Source: Gammaproteobacteria bacterium (GTDB lineage Bacteria > Pseudomonadota > Gammaproteobacteria > Steroidobacterales > Rariloculaceae). Taken from it: a stretch of DNA of 64,000 nucleotides. A program made the position numbers and the translations under genes. The notes under the pieces were generated by a model that made no database searches, was not told where the DNA came from, and was given only the letters and a program-made list of their open reading frames with translations. The DNA is taken from contig DASVDR010000011.1 in assembly GCA_036381015.1 (NCBI GenBank), forward strand, positions 87,257-151,256, written 5' to 3'. Numbering within the stretch: position 1 is the stretch's first letter; each line of letters begins with the position of its first letter. Shown one piece after another: positions 53,092-62,102 of the stretch.

Positions 53092-53625
53092 TCAGGAGGC
53101 GCAACCCGGAGCTCGCGCTCTCCGGCAAGGGCCCTACCACGTACGCGTTCCCCGTGCATCCGGGCTGGTCGAAAGCGATCGGTAACGGAGCGACCTCTCC
53201 CTCCTCGGGAAGAGGCGCCCACGCCTGTGTGCTGGACGTATTCACTACAATCGGGACCACGTACCCCTTCGGCGTCAGAATCTCAGCTATAGGCGACCAC
53301 ATCGCGCCCAGGACCGACGTGAGCCTGTTATCCGGGGGATCGGAGAGCAGATCCGTCGAGTACCCGCCGGGGACGAAGCCGATCAATCGACCGACGACGA
53401 TGTCACCAACGGCGACACGAATCGCCGGGCTGAGCTGATCGACAAGAGCTCGCAACGCCTGCACGTCCGCCGCGCTGTCACGTTGACGTCCTCCGCCCTC
53501 GCGGGCGTGTTTGCTTCGAAGGCGTTTGGAATCTCGACGTCACCCGCGGCCGGAAGAGCCGCGATCGCCGTCACGACAAGAGCAGAAGCGAGTGCACACG
53601 AGCGCTTGCACGAAATCATTTTCAC
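52970..53625 (-). pseudogene. Exported protein gene with frameshift
   Basis: The N-terminus is MKMISCKRSCALASALVVTA, a signal peptide, then IPNAFEANTPARAEDVN, a motif common just after the signal in bacterial surface or fibre-like proteins. The frame breaks near 53480. It resumes one base off as QALRALVDQLSPAIRVAVGD and runs on with ILTPKGYVVPIVVNTSSTQA to about 52970. A single-base indel (real or a sequencing error) explains it. It overlaps the amber-interrupted gene on the other strand. Confidence 0.55.
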
Positions 53626-53793
53626 CCTCTCCTCGCTTCGGTCAGTTCGTGTGCAACGTCACGCGGCCGACCAAATCGTTCGGGATCCCGCTCACTGCGG
53701 GATCGTTCGGCACCACCCGACGTGCTTGCACTAAGCGCGGAGTCGAAAACGCGATGCAGTCGGCACCGTCGTTCGTGCGGCTCCGTATCTTCC

Positions 53794-54450
53794 ATGCGAC
53801 AAGCGTCACCTCCTCCGTCGGATCGGCAACGGATGGCGTTCAACGCAACGACGCAGCAGGCGCTCGACAACCTTGCGGCCGCGTTCTTCGCGATCGACTG
53901 GCATGGAAGGTTGGTCCACTCGAATCGGGCCGGCGACGACGTGCTGCTGCGCAGCAGGTGGCTAACGTGTGCCGACGGCAAGTTGGCTGCCGGGAAGGAC
54001 CTGCTCAATGCCCGGGCCTGCGTGGCAGCCATTCGCGGCCTCGTCGCCGGAACCGGCGCAACGTTAATACTCCAGCGTGTCTCCATCGACGCTCAGCGAA
54101 TCCTCCTCACGACGCCGATCAGTCGTGCCGGATCAGCGTACGTGCCCGTGTCCTCGAATGCCGTTGGTCTGGTCTGGTTGCTCCCTGATCGCCCGGCGCC
54201 TACAGCGATCGAGTGCATGGCGCAGTTGTTCGAGTTGACGCCGGCCGAGTCGCGCCTGCTCGCACAGCTTGGGGACGACAAGGACCTCAAGACGGCCGCA
54301 GAACTGCTGGGCATCAGCGTGCACACCGCCCGTAACGAATTGAAGGCGATTCTCCGCAAGACGGGCAGACGGAACCAAGGGCAGCTCCTCGCGCTCGTGA
54401 ACCGCCTAGCGGCGATGGTCGGGAGGCCTGGAGAGGATACTTCGCCCTAG
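53794..54450 (+). CDS. LuxR-type HTH transcriptional regulator
   Basis: 218 residues from ATG 53794 (another ATG at 53833). The N-terminal part (about 20-130) is PAS-like (ALDNLAAAFFAIDWHGRLVHSN). The C-terminal HTH (about 150-210) has FELTPAESRLLAQLGDDKDL, AAELLGISVHTARNELKAIL and a final KTGRRNQGQLLALV, the classic GerE/LuxR pattern. The target is unknown. It is the last gene before the tRNA fragment and prophage-like region. Confidence 0.85.
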   Translation: MRQASPPPSDRQRMAFNATTQQALDNLAAAFFAIDWHGRLVHSNRAGDDVLLRSRWLTCADGKLAAGKDLLNARACVAAIRGLVAGTGATLILQRVSIDAQRILLTTPISRAGSAYVPVSSNAVGLVWLLPDRPAPTAIECMAQLFELTPAESRLLAQLGDDKDLKTAAELLGISVHTARNELKAILRKTGRRNQGQLLALVNRLAAMVGRPGEDTSP

Positions 54451-54537
54451 TCCATCAAGTGTCGCGTGCGATGCCGCGTTCGGCGTCCAGTATTTCGCCG
54501 AATCAGCGGCCTAGAACAGGCGGGAAATTCGGTCGAT

Positions 54538-54562
54538 TGGAGGCTAGGACCGGAATCGAACC
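54538..54562 (-). other. tRNA-Cys-like 3' fragment, probable attachment site
   Basis: On the minus strand GGTTCGATTCCGGT is followed by CCTAGCC, T and CCA. This fits a T-arm, acceptor strand, discriminator U73 (as in tRNA-Cys) and CCA end. Upstream, pairing of the T-stem stops after three bases and no anticodon arm or 5' acceptor GGCTAGG follows, so only the 3' end is present. Tyrosine integrases commonly use tRNA 3' ends, and such fragments mark element boundaries. Confidence 0.6.
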
Positions 54563-54586
54563 GCGGGCTATAGACCGCTAAAATAC

Positions 54587-54635
54587 GCCATTTATGCCCC
54601 AGGCTGCGCGCGTGGTGCCCCCATTTGTGCCCCCA
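54587..54635. repeat. Short direct repeats next to the att-like site
   Basis: CCATTTATGCCCC (54588) and CCATTTGTGCCCC (54621), plus GTGCCCCCA twice, lie within 100 bp of the tRNA fragment. Spaced repeats of this kind are what integrase arm-binding sites look like. Confidence 0.45.
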
Positions 54636-54687
54636 TGCCGGTCGGGGGCGCTTAAGGTCCGAACTGCCCCGCCTGTCCGGGGACCGA

Positions 54688-54924
54688 TCAAGCGGACATC
54701 AATAGGCGCACGCGCAGTTCTAGCTCCGCTCGCCGGTCGACGCCCGGGTTGAAGTCTCCCTGGATGACGGGCGATGAACCATCCATCGAAATATCGACGA
54801 CGAACTTAGTGCCGAAGCGCGCTTCGTCGGCTTGCGCCTTCCGTCGGCGCCACTCGACGTGCGCCCCATCGATCACTTCCTCGTTCCACTCACCGAGTCC
54901 GTCCTCGCGCATATATTTGGGCAT
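54688..54924 (-). CDS. Hypothetical small protein at prophage edge
   Basis: 78 residues beginning MPKYMREDGLGEWNEEVIDG. It is acidic/basic mixed and soluble, with FVVDISMDGSSPVIQGDF suggesting a small alpha/beta fold. Not recognised. It is 111 bp downstream of the PIN-like gene on the same strand and could belong to that unit. Confidence 0.55.
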   Translation of the reverse strand: MPKYMREDGLGEWNEEVIDGAHVEWRRRKAQADEARFGTKFVVDISMDGSSPVIQGDFNPGVDRRAELELRVRLLMSA

Positions 54925-55035
54925 TTCTCGTCCTTCGGTGGATACGATTCTCCGATTTTCCGACGTCGGTTGCGATGGTTTAGGCGCGCTGGCGCGCGTT
55001 GGGCTCGAGCGCCCCGAAAGCCGGCTCTCGCTTAT

Positions 55036-55953
55036 CTACTCTTTCTCCTCGTCAACATCGGCGAGGGCGGCGAACGCTTGGGAAAGAGGACCACTATCTT
55101 TGCTCCCCTCCTTGTGCACTGCCATAACTTGCCGCAGGCGCTCCAAAAAGTCCGACGGGGTGATGCGGCGTTCGGCTTCCGACTCCTTCTCCTTCGCAGT
55201 CACCGGAACATGCAATGCCTCTAGCGCCTCCGAAAGCTTATGGGTAAAACGAATCGACTTTCGCCCAACTCTGTCTCTGAATTCGGCCTTGAGCTGGTCG
55301 TTAAGCACGTATTGCCCCATGTGTTCACAACCGAAGTCCGAATCCTTGGAAACGATGTAGAAACGACCGGGCAGCTCGTTGGCACAGTGGATAATCCATT
55401 CCCAATTCAGGGCATCGCCGATGGAGTTGTCCTTAGCCTTTCGCGGTGGGTAGCCAAGAACAAATCGTCGCCAAGCGAGTCGCTTGATGCGGTGCCGCAC
55501 CTGCATGTCACGCGTCAGCACGTGCTGTGACGGATTTTTGAAGATACTGTCGAGCGTCTGGAACACCCGGTCGTTCTGCCCGGGGTTTTGGAGTAACCGA
55601 AGTATCCTTTCCTTTAGCTGCTTGTTGCGCTTGGCAGTCTCCGCCTTGATATTCCTAACAGAGGTATTTAGATGGCTGTCAGCAAAAACTGCGGGCAAGG
55701 ACGCATCTATAGACAAGCTAGCGTCGCTAAGTATCTTCTTAATCTGTTCCTGCCGATTCTTCAAGAACTCCATCTCGACTTGATACGTGCAGATGACGCG
55801 ATCACGCGCTGCCTCAAGCTTATTGAGAAGAGAAAGGGTCGCTTCCGTCTTCCCTCGATAGAAGTCCAAGAAGATGTTGGTATCGATAAACGCGTATGAT
55901 TGTACGCGTCGTTTCGCCTTTTTCTTTCCCGCTGCCGTACGCTGTCCTGCCAC
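55036..55953 (-). CDS. PIN-like domain nuclease (DUF4935 type)
   Basis: 305 residues, GTG start. PIN-like acidic residues are in place: Asp24 in YAFIDTNIFLDFYRGK, Glu near 60 in YQVEMEFLKNR, Asp/Asn near 180 in DNSIGDALNWEWI, and Asp near 205 in YIVSKDSDFG. The middle (about 85-150) is a coiled-coil insertion, and the C-terminus is acidic. PIN domains are Mg-dependent RNases, and this subtype is frequent in defence islands. It lies 113 bp after the small partner of the OLD ATPase gene. Confidence 0.82.
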   Translation of the reverse strand: MAGQRTAAGKKKAKRRVQSYAFIDTNIFLDFYRGKTEATLSLLNKLEAARDRVICTYQVEMEFLKNRQEQIKKILSDASLSIDASLPAVFADSHLNTSVRNIKAETAKRNKQLKERILRLLQNPGQNDRVFQTLDSIFKNPSQHVLTRDMQVRHRIKRLAWRRFVLGYPPRKAKDNSIGDALNWEWIIHCANELPGRFYIVSKDSDFGCEHMGQYVLNDQLKAEFRDRVGRKSIRFTHKLSEALEALHVPVTAKEKESEAERRITPSDFLERLRQVMAVHKEGSKDSGPLSQAFAALADVDEEKE

Positions 55954-56066
55954 TGTCCCAGCTCACTCTATGGGCACACGTCTGTGCTCTGCTTCACTCG
56001 CCCGCACGAAGGATACGCCGGCACGCGGCCGTTGTTCTGATTCTTCCTGTGCGGGCGTCTCGCAAT

Positions 56067-56318
56067 TCAAGCCGAGCCTTCGGCCGCAGTGCTACGCTTC
56101 GGCGCCGATCGCCGTTTAGCGGCCTTTTGCTCAAGCCCGAACATCGCGTTGAGCGTGCGGAATAACTTCGCAGCGTGCTCCTCGACGCCTGGCGGGAGAT
56201 CATTCGTCGTCTCCCAAGCATCGAACCGCTTAACGACCTCGATCATTACGCGGCCCTTGTCGAGTTCCTTTCGACCGTAGTTCTGCTGGAGAACCTTCTC
56301 GACTCGTTTTGTGATCAT
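56067..56318 (-). CDS. Small protein coupled to the OLD ATPase gene
   Basis: 83 residues beginning MITKRVEKVLQQNYGRKELDKG, helical and basic at the C-terminus (KRRSAPKRST). The ATG overlaps the ATPase stop by 4 bp, so translation is coupled. I do not recognise a family. Coupling suggests a partner, inhibitor or specificity subunit of the ATPase. Confidence 0.7.
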   Translation of the reverse strand: MITKRVEKVLQQNYGRKELDKGRVMIEVVKRFDAWETTNDLPPGVEEHAAKLFRTLNAMFGLEQKAAKRRSAPKRSTAAEGSA

Positions 56319-57976
56319 GTCGCTGCCATCTGCGGGGCCTCGGGCTTGATCGCGAACCTGTACGCGCTGTTCACGCAGTCCAGATAGAACTCGTCGGGGA
56401 AGATATCCTCAATCGCCACATCGGTCTTCTGCACGCCAGTAGCGGCATCCAGGAGCGCGATCCGGAACCGTTTCTGTTCCGCCTCAGCTAGCTTATCCAG
56501 ATAGAGTTCCTTGATCTTTGCCTTCGCTTCCTTACCCGCTTGGTCGGAATCCAAGAGAACCGCCGCGTCCCACTTCTGGCCGATCGCAAATGCTGCGTAC
56601 ATCGGGGTTTTGGATGCGCCACTCGCCGGCCATAAATAGATGCGGTCTGATAGTCCTTCCTTGTTTGATCTATTGAACACGCCCGAGAGCTTATGGAGGA
56701 TCAAGGCGTCATCGCCACCTTCCACGATGAGCGTGCACCGGTTGCCTAGCAGGCCACCAAGATCACCAGTGAGACCTAGACACGCCTCGATGACCGCCAT
56801 TGGGGCTCTCTGTGAGCTGACGACGCCGCGCAGCACAGTAGTGTGGTGATCGCGCACCTCTACAATGCGTACCCTCTCCGGAAAACTCGGGTCGACCATA
56901 GAAGCTAGATGAGTCGTATAGAGAAGGGTGTTCTCCTTCGCTAGCCGCTCGAAAACCTGCAGCACGTCTCGTTGCCCCGAATAGTGAAGATGGATGCCCG
57001 GCTCTTCGAGCAGAAGAACGCAGCCCTTGTATTGCCCGCTGCTCGCATGCGTGAACTTCCATGCAAACGAGACGTGCCAACGGAAGCCGGTCGATCTCCT
57101 GCTGAGTCTGACAGGCATTCCAATTCCGGCATCTTCGGCGAAAATATTCAGTGTCGTGGCGTCGATCTCGATATTGAACCGGACATTCTTCTGCCGCCAC
57201 AGTGTATTGAACTGCTGCGATAGGTATGACGACGCCGCGACCTTGTCGAACGCGCGGATTGTACGGCCTTCCGCAGTGGCGCCTTTCTGCAGAAAATCAT
57301 CGATGTCCACCTTCGCCAGTTCGAGCACGATAAGAATAGTTTGATCAGCACTTGTGAGATTGTTCCAGCCGTGGTCTTTGAGCCTCTTCGCGAGTTGGTC
57401 CAGCTCCGTTGTCGAACCTTCTATCTCGTAATCGTGTATGTAGACGAACTTCGGAAGGTTCTTCGCCACCCACTCTTCAACTTTCGCTTGCTGCAAAGAT
57501 TCGATTCCCTGAGCCGCCGCGCGCGCTTCGGGTGCTTGTCCATAACGTCGCCATGCAAGAACCTCCGCAACCTTAGGTCGCTTTCTCACTGCTAAAGCTG
57601 CTGCCTGAGTTTGCGCCGCTTCCGGCTTTTGCTCTGAGGCGGGCGCCTCTGCTTGGACCGGCTCTTGTGGCGGCGACGGTGGAGCGGCGAATTCCCAAAG
57701 CTCCTCAATCTCTTTGCTGTCTAACTCAAAAACGGCTGTGCAGACCAGAGCGTTCGTGTTAGCTGCTTTATCACCCCAGCGGTCTACCGGCCAGTCTTCA
57801 TCAAGGTTGTACGCAGCCCTCGCATCGAAGGGATTCACCCGATACAGCGCCTCGAACAGATTACTTTTGCCGGCTTCGTTTTGGCCTACGAACGCCGTAA
57901 TCTTTCCCAGCTCATTGACCCAGCCGGAGTCAATGATGTTTCGGTAGTTCTGGACTCGAAACTTTATGACCCGCAC
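56315..57976 (-). CDS. OLD-family endonuclease (ABC-type ATPase plus TOPRIM)
   Basis: 553 residues. An N-terminal SMC/ABC-like ATPase has Walker A GQNEAGKSN (31-39) and Walker B CVLLLEEPGIHLH with a TTHLASMVD switch. A Pro/Ala/Glu/Gln-rich insert occupies about 97-130. The C-terminal TOPRIM domain has TLIVEGGDDALIL (Glu) and AAVLLDSDQAGKEAK (DxD). This is the layout of OLD nucleases, including GajA of the Gabija defence system. No UvrD-like GajB is present. Instead a small gene and a PIN-like gene follow. Confidence 0.88.
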   Translation of the reverse strand: MRVIKFRVQNYRNIIDSGWVNELGKITAFVGQNEAGKSNLFEALYRVNPFDARAAYNLDEDWPVDRWGDKAANTNALVCTAVFELDSKEIEELWEFAAPPSPPQEPVQAEAPASEQKPEAAQTQAAALAVRKRPKVAEVLAWRRYGQAPEARAAAQGIESLQQAKVEEWVAKNLPKFVYIHDYEIEGSTTELDQLAKRLKDHGWNNLTSADQTILIVLELAKVDIDDFLQKGATAEGRTIRAFDKVAASSYLSQQFNTLWRQKNVRFNIEIDATTLNIFAEDAGIGMPVRLSRRSTGFRWHVSFAWKFTHASSGQYKGCVLLLEEPGIHLHYSGQRDVLQVFERLAKENTLLYTTHLASMVDPSFPERVRIVEVRDHHTTVLRGVVSSQRAPMAVIEACLGLTGDLGGLLGNRCTLIVEGGDDALILHKLSGVFNRSNKEGLSDRIYLWPASGASKTPMYAAFAIGQKWDAAVLLDSDQAGKEAKAKIKELYLDKLAEAEQKRFRIALLDAATGVQKTDVAIEDIFPDEFYLDCVNSAYRFAIKPEAPQMAAT

Positions 57977-58224
57977 AGTACCCCCTGAATGCGTCAGCCC
58001 GCTCGGGCAGAACGCGTTAAACCAAACGCCCCTGCTGTGAATAGCGCCCTAGCACCACGGCGCCTGCGAATCGACGCCAAGTATAGAGGCTGAGCACATA
58101 TCCTGCTAACGCAACTGTCTTACTTGCCTTTCCTCCGCGCGATGTTGCCATTGGCTAGCCCGAACGACCGCGGCCCGTGCAGGTCGCCCCGCACGGGCCG
58201 TGATTCGTCCCCTTCCCTAAGTTC

Positions 58225-58452
58225 TTAGGCGGTAGCAGCGAAGAACGCCTGCACGATGTACTGGACGCGCTCCTTCGAGAGGCCGCGTTCCTGTGCGTCG
58301 ACCCTTATGAGCTTAAACAGCCTTTGGAGCCGCTCGTCGTGGTTCTTCGAGCGCTTCCATGCGCGCCGCGCAACGTCGTCAATCACGGCGGCCTCGAGTC
58401 GCGAGACACGATACACGCGGCGGGGGAACGATGCTATCTTCCTACGAGCCAT
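58225..58452 (-). CDS. Hypothetical small basic protein
   Basis: 75 residues, Arg/Lys-rich (MARRKIASFPRRVYRVSRLE), helical, with LSKERVQYIVQAFFAATA at the end. No family recognised. It is encoded upstream of the OLD gene on the same strand, 248 bp away, so it is probably a separate unit. Confidence 0.55.
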   Translation of the reverse strand: MARRKIASFPRRVYRVSRLEAAVIDDVARRAWKRSKNHDERLQRLFKLIRVDAQERGLSKERVQYIVQAFFAATA

Positions 58453-58662
58453 GGCAACCTCCTATTCAGGTCTGCTGTGGTTAGGGCTGCCGGCGGTGCA
58501 GCAACACCGCCGGCAGTTCGTACTCTACTCGCCGAATCTTGCGCAGTGGGGCCATTTTAACAATAATTACAACAATATCAATCCGTTAGCAATTGCTAAT
58601 CTTGGAATAGTACCGCGCTTCTCTGCTATTCTCCCTGCGGTTTGTCCGAGAGGGATAGCACA

Positions 58663-58836
58663 ATGAACGAGTTCGTGATCGCAGAGCTAATCGGCGGAAG
58701 CTTGCTGCCGGCGATCGTTGCAGTCGCATACTGGCGCGTCGCACGACGGCGGAAGCCAGGCCCTGCATGGACCGCGGCCTTGGTGCTCGCGATGCTGTTT
58801 TGGGCGACCAGCGTGCACCTCACGCTGGCCCGCTAG
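58663..58836 (+). CDS. Small two-helix membrane protein
   Basis: 57 residues from ATG 58663, with GAGAGGG just upstream. Two hydrophobic helices (about 5-22 and 34-52) are joined by a basic turn (RVARRRKPGP). The size and context (prophage-like) would fit a holin-like or accessory membrane protein, but nothing specific supports that. Confidence 0.55.
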   Translation: MNEFVIAELIGGSLLPAIVAVAYWRVARRRKPGPAWTAALVLAMLFWATSVHLTLAR

Positions 58837-58869
58837 GCGACTCTTCTCACGCTGACGAAGTCAAAGAAG

Positions 58870-59088
58870 ATGCCGAACGATCTCACCCTCTCAGACGACG
58901 AGCTTGTCGAGCTGACCGGGAAGAAGCGGCCCTCCGCTCAGGCTCGTGCCCTGCGGATCATGGGCATCGACCACCGCATCCGGCCGGACGGCAAGGTCGT
59001 CGTGCTGCGCGCTCAGCTCGAGCAGGCGTTCGGCGTGAAGCGTCGGCCCGAAGAGCAAGTCGTGGAAGCCGAGATCAATTGGGATTGA
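58870..59088 (+). CDS. DUF4224 phage-type small protein
   Basis: 72 residues. LTLSDDELVELTGKKRPSAQ followed by IDHRIRPDGKVVVLR is the DUF4224 signature, found in many prophages, often near integrase genes. Function unknown. The stop is 1 bp before the next gene's ATG, so the two are coupled. Confidence 0.8.
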   Translation: MPNDLTLSDDELVELTGKKRPSAQARALRIMGIDHRIRPDGKVVVLRAQLEQAFGVKRRPEEQVVEAEINWD

Positions 59089-59089
59089 G

Positions 59090-59386
59090 ATGAGCGAGCA
59101 AGATGACAAAGACGCGCGCCGGGAAGAGACAATTGACCTCCTGGTGAAGGCCATGGAGCAGCGCGAGGAGCGCCTGAAATCCATCGGGCTGCCTACCGAT
59201 CGTGTCCCGGACGAATTCGACGACGAAGCTCTCAGGCGGCTACACGGCACCGCGGAGGCCCTGGAAGACCTCGAAGAAGAGCGGCTGAGCCGCAAGCGGT
59301 TTGCGGAACGCTACAAGCCGCGAAAGCGCGTGAGCGACCTGCCCAAAGCTGACGTGCACGACTTGAAGGATCACAAGCCGAAGTGA
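59090..59386 (+). CDS. Hypothetical charged protein after DUF4224
   Basis: 98 residues, strongly charged and helical (LLVKAMEQREERLKSIGLP, EALEDLEEERLSRKRFAERY), with no recognised domain. It is translationally coupled to the DUF4224 gene. Confidence 0.65.
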   Translation: MSEQDDKDARREETIDLLVKAMEQREERLKSIGLPTDRVPDEFDDEALRRLHGTAEALEDLEEERLSRKRFAERYKPRKRVSDLPKADVHDLKDHKPK

Positions 59387-59453
59387 CTACTCGCTAGCTT
59401 CATGCCACTGATGCGGTTTTCAGTCTGTTCTGCTCGGTTCCCGCATCTTCCCC

Positions 59454-62078
59454 CTACGGGACGAAAGCTAAGGTAACCCCCTCGCCAGCGAGCAGCCACG
59501 AGTCTGCCGTGTACTGAATCAATCGCGCGCGACCGATCGTGTCTCCGACCGCGTCTATCGTCGCTCTTACGCCGTCGCCGCCGCCAGCGTCGCCCGCGAT
59601 CCACAAGTTCACGCCCGCTGCGGCGGTGATCGTCGTGGTTCCGCTGCCGGTGCGGACGATATGGATTTCCGCGCCTACCGGAAGCGGCACGTTGGCGTTC
59701 GTGTCGATCGTATAGGTTTGGCTGTTAGCGCCGTTTGCATATTTCCCTTGGAACAAATCAGTCAGCGCAAACGTGATGCTGCCGTTGGTCTGTTCGACGC
59801 CGCGGTGCAACCTCGTGGCGCCGGTGCCGCCATCGATAACCAAGACGTCGCGCGGTGCGCTTTCGTCCGTCGCCGCTATAAGCTGTACCGCAAAGTCGTG
59901 CACTGCAGATGAGTCAACAGCGAGGGTCTTGCGGAACTGTATCCCGCCGAACGTGTAGTCCACGCCGTCGTACGGGTCACCGGCGCCGTTGTCGACCAGA
60001 TTGCACTTGAACGCGAGGTTTATACCCTCACCCGTACCGAGATCGCGGGTCCCTTCGACCCACACAAGCGAGGCGAAATCGATCGGCGTAGTGGAGCCGC
60101 CGCCAGTCGAGCGCCCCTCCGCTCGCAGTTCCCACAGCGGTCCTGTCGCGTCCGGTGCGCTCGCGTCGTACCCGGTGATGACGCCCTGCCCGACGCGCTT
60201 GTTGCTGCCGGTCATGATGACACCGTTCGTACCGCTCGCCGAGTGATCGCCCAGAATGAAGTAGTTGTCGAGGTAAATCGGTCCCGCGCTGCTAGAGCAA
60301 CGGAAAATTTCGGAGGGCCCATCAATCGCCGTCAGTCCGTCGACCAGCAGCGGCCCCGCAAGGCTACTCGTGCACCAGAACGCCGCGGTCCCCGACGGGA
60401 CGATGTCGGGGAACCCGTAGATCGCGACGTTGCGCATGAGTACGTGGCGCGCGCCGCTGTAGACCCGGATCAGGTTATTGGTGATCGTGTCAAAATCGTC
60501 GTAATCGTCCGGTGCGTCCAGGGTGCCGTCAGTGATAATTAGGTTGTTGACGATGACGTTCTCGTACGACCGCAGCCGGAAGCCGTAGACGGCTTCGCCC
60601 GCCGTACCGTTCGGCGTCCGGTTCGTGGGTCGGCTTATCATGATGTTGTTCAAGATCAAGTTGCGCGCGTTTGGCGACGCCCCAGTGAACTCGAAGGGGT
60701 TGCCCTCCTCGTCGACTGTTTCATCTTCTAAATCTTCGTCGGTCGCCGAATACCACCCGGTGTGGCGAATCTCCACGCCGAACCGATTGTTGACCGCGCG
60801 AAAACCGCTGACGTGAACGTTGTACGGGGCCGGCTGGGTGTTGTGCCCCTTGATCTGCAACCCGCAGTCGCCCCCCACCGCCAAGTTATCCGTAAGGAAC
60901 ACGTTGCGCGAGCCGTCATCGATCTCGAAGCAGTTCGAGTTGCCGGGCACGCGCGCGCCCGAGGGGTCCACCGAGTAGCACCCGGTGATCCAGACGTCCG
61001 AGCAGAAGTGCGTCGTGATGTTGTCGTCGCCGCAGTTCGAGGCCCGGCAACCTTCGATCCACACGTAACGGCTAGGCTCGTCTTCGTACGACGTCGGCCC
61101 AGCGCTTTGCTGCGATGCAGCGACATCGATACCGTGGGAGTGCGCGCTCTTTGCCTCGACCCGGCGAACGACGCAGCGCTCGGTGTAGACGATAGCGAGG
61201 GCGCAAGCCGTAGACGAGGTTCCGACTTCGGTGCCACCCGCGACGGCCCACCGGTCTTCGTTCGCGTCGATCGTCAGGTCTTCGATGACGATGCCGGTAC
61301 GCTGATCGTTGTCGGCGCCGGTCTGCATCACGGTCGTGTTCCGCCCGACGGTGCCGGCCATCTTGATGATCGTGCGCTCCATGCCGTCGCCGTACAAATA
61401 GGTGTTCGACGGAATGCGAACCGTCGCCGAAACGATGTACGTGCCGGCCGGGATGTGTAGCCGGGCGCTGCCGGCGGCGTTGTTGAGGGCCGCTTGCAGC
61501 TCAGAGGTAACGTCAGTGACCCCGTCGCCGACGCCATCGAAGTGCACGATCTCGGCCGATGACGAGACGACCGACGAGGCAAGCGACACGTTGCCGGACG
61601 AGTCGAACGCCAGGAACCTGTTCGCCCGATCGGACGCTAAGCCGAGATCGAAGTCTGGCGCATTGTCCGAGATAGCGCCGAGCGGCGCTCGGCTCACTTT
61701 CTCTTCAAGTTGCTGCACGAGGATCGTCAGCCAGTCGAGTCGCTTCTCGATCGTCTTGGGAAACCAAGCGCCGCCGCTAACGAGCACCGTGTCTTGAATC
61801 GCCGGCTGCGTCGTGACGATCGTCAGCTTTTCACCAGTCGCGAGCGGGTCGCCCGAGATCGGATAGGTGATGCTGCCACCCGGGTCGTCGTCCTGATCGG
61901 CGTTCAGGCTCACGCTGTAGTCGGAGTCGAGCGTCAACTCGGCCTCGACGCCGGTGGCGCTCGTGAGGATGACCTGCAAATGATCCTTCGCGTACACCTT
62001 GAAGGAGAACGGGAAGGACGTCGTCGAGTCGTTGCCCGAGAACGGCCCGGCCTTGCGATCTGTGCTTGTGATGCTCAT
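59454..62078 (-). CDS. Phage tailspike/tail fibre with pectate-lyase-like beta-helix
   Basis: 874 residues. The N-terminal about 100 residues (GNDSTTSFPFSFKVYAKDHLQV seen in part, then TLDSDYSVSLN) match the virion-anchoring domain of T7-type tail fibres. A parallel beta-helix follows (about 175-560): HFDGVGDGVTDVTSELQAAL, ARLHIPAGTYIVSATV, and LYGDGMERTIIKMAG of the pectate lyase 3 superfamily. The end is beta-rich with Thr/Gly repeats. It probably recognises and may cut surface polysaccharide. Confidence 0.88.
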   Translation of the reverse strand: MSITSTDRKAGPFSGNDSTTSFPFSFKVYAKDHLQVILTSATGVEAELTLDSDYSVSLNADQDDDPGGSITYPISGDPLATGEKLTIVTTQPAIQDTVLVSGGAWFPKTIEKRLDWLTILVQQLEEKVSRAPLGAISDNAPDFDLGLASDRANRFLAFDSSGNVSLASSVVSSSAEIVHFDGVGDGVTDVTSELQAALNNAAGSARLHIPAGTYIVSATVRIPSNTYLYGDGMERTIIKMAGTVGRNTTVMQTGADNDQRTGIVIEDLTIDANEDRWAVAGGTEVGTSSTACALAIVYTERCVVRRVEAKSAHSHGIDVAASQQSAGPTSYEDEPSRYVWIEGCRASNCGDDNITTHFCSDVWITGCYSVDPSGARVPGNSNCFEIDDGSRNVFLTDNLAVGGDCGLQIKGHNTQPAPYNVHVSGFRAVNNRFGVEIRHTGWYSATDEDLEDETVDEEGNPFEFTGASPNARNLILNNIMISRPTNRTPNGTAGEAVYGFRLRSYENVIVNNLIITDGTLDAPDDYDDFDTITNNLIRVYSGARHVLMRNVAIYGFPDIVPSGTAAFWCTSSLAGPLLVDGLTAIDGPSEIFRCSSSAGPIYLDNYFILGDHSASGTNGVIMTGSNKRVGQGVITGYDASAPDATGPLWELRAEGRSTGGGSTTPIDFASLVWVEGTRDLGTGEGINLAFKCNLVDNGAGDPYDGVDYTFGGIQFRKTLAVDSSAVHDFAVQLIAATDESAPRDVLVIDGGTGATRLHRGVEQTNGSITFALTDLFQGKYANGANSQTYTIDTNANVPLPVGAEIHIVRTGSGTTTITAAAGVNLWIAGDAGGGDGVRATIDAVGDTIGRARLIQYTADSWLLAGEGVTLAFVP

Positions 62079-62102
62079 AACAATGCCTCGAGTTGTTTTC
62101 GA

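Noticed and set aside
54538-54610. A complete tRNA gene at the prophage boundary
   Set aside because: No 5' acceptor strand GGCTAGG, D-arm or anticodon arm can be built from the upstream bases. Only the 3' end is tRNA-like.
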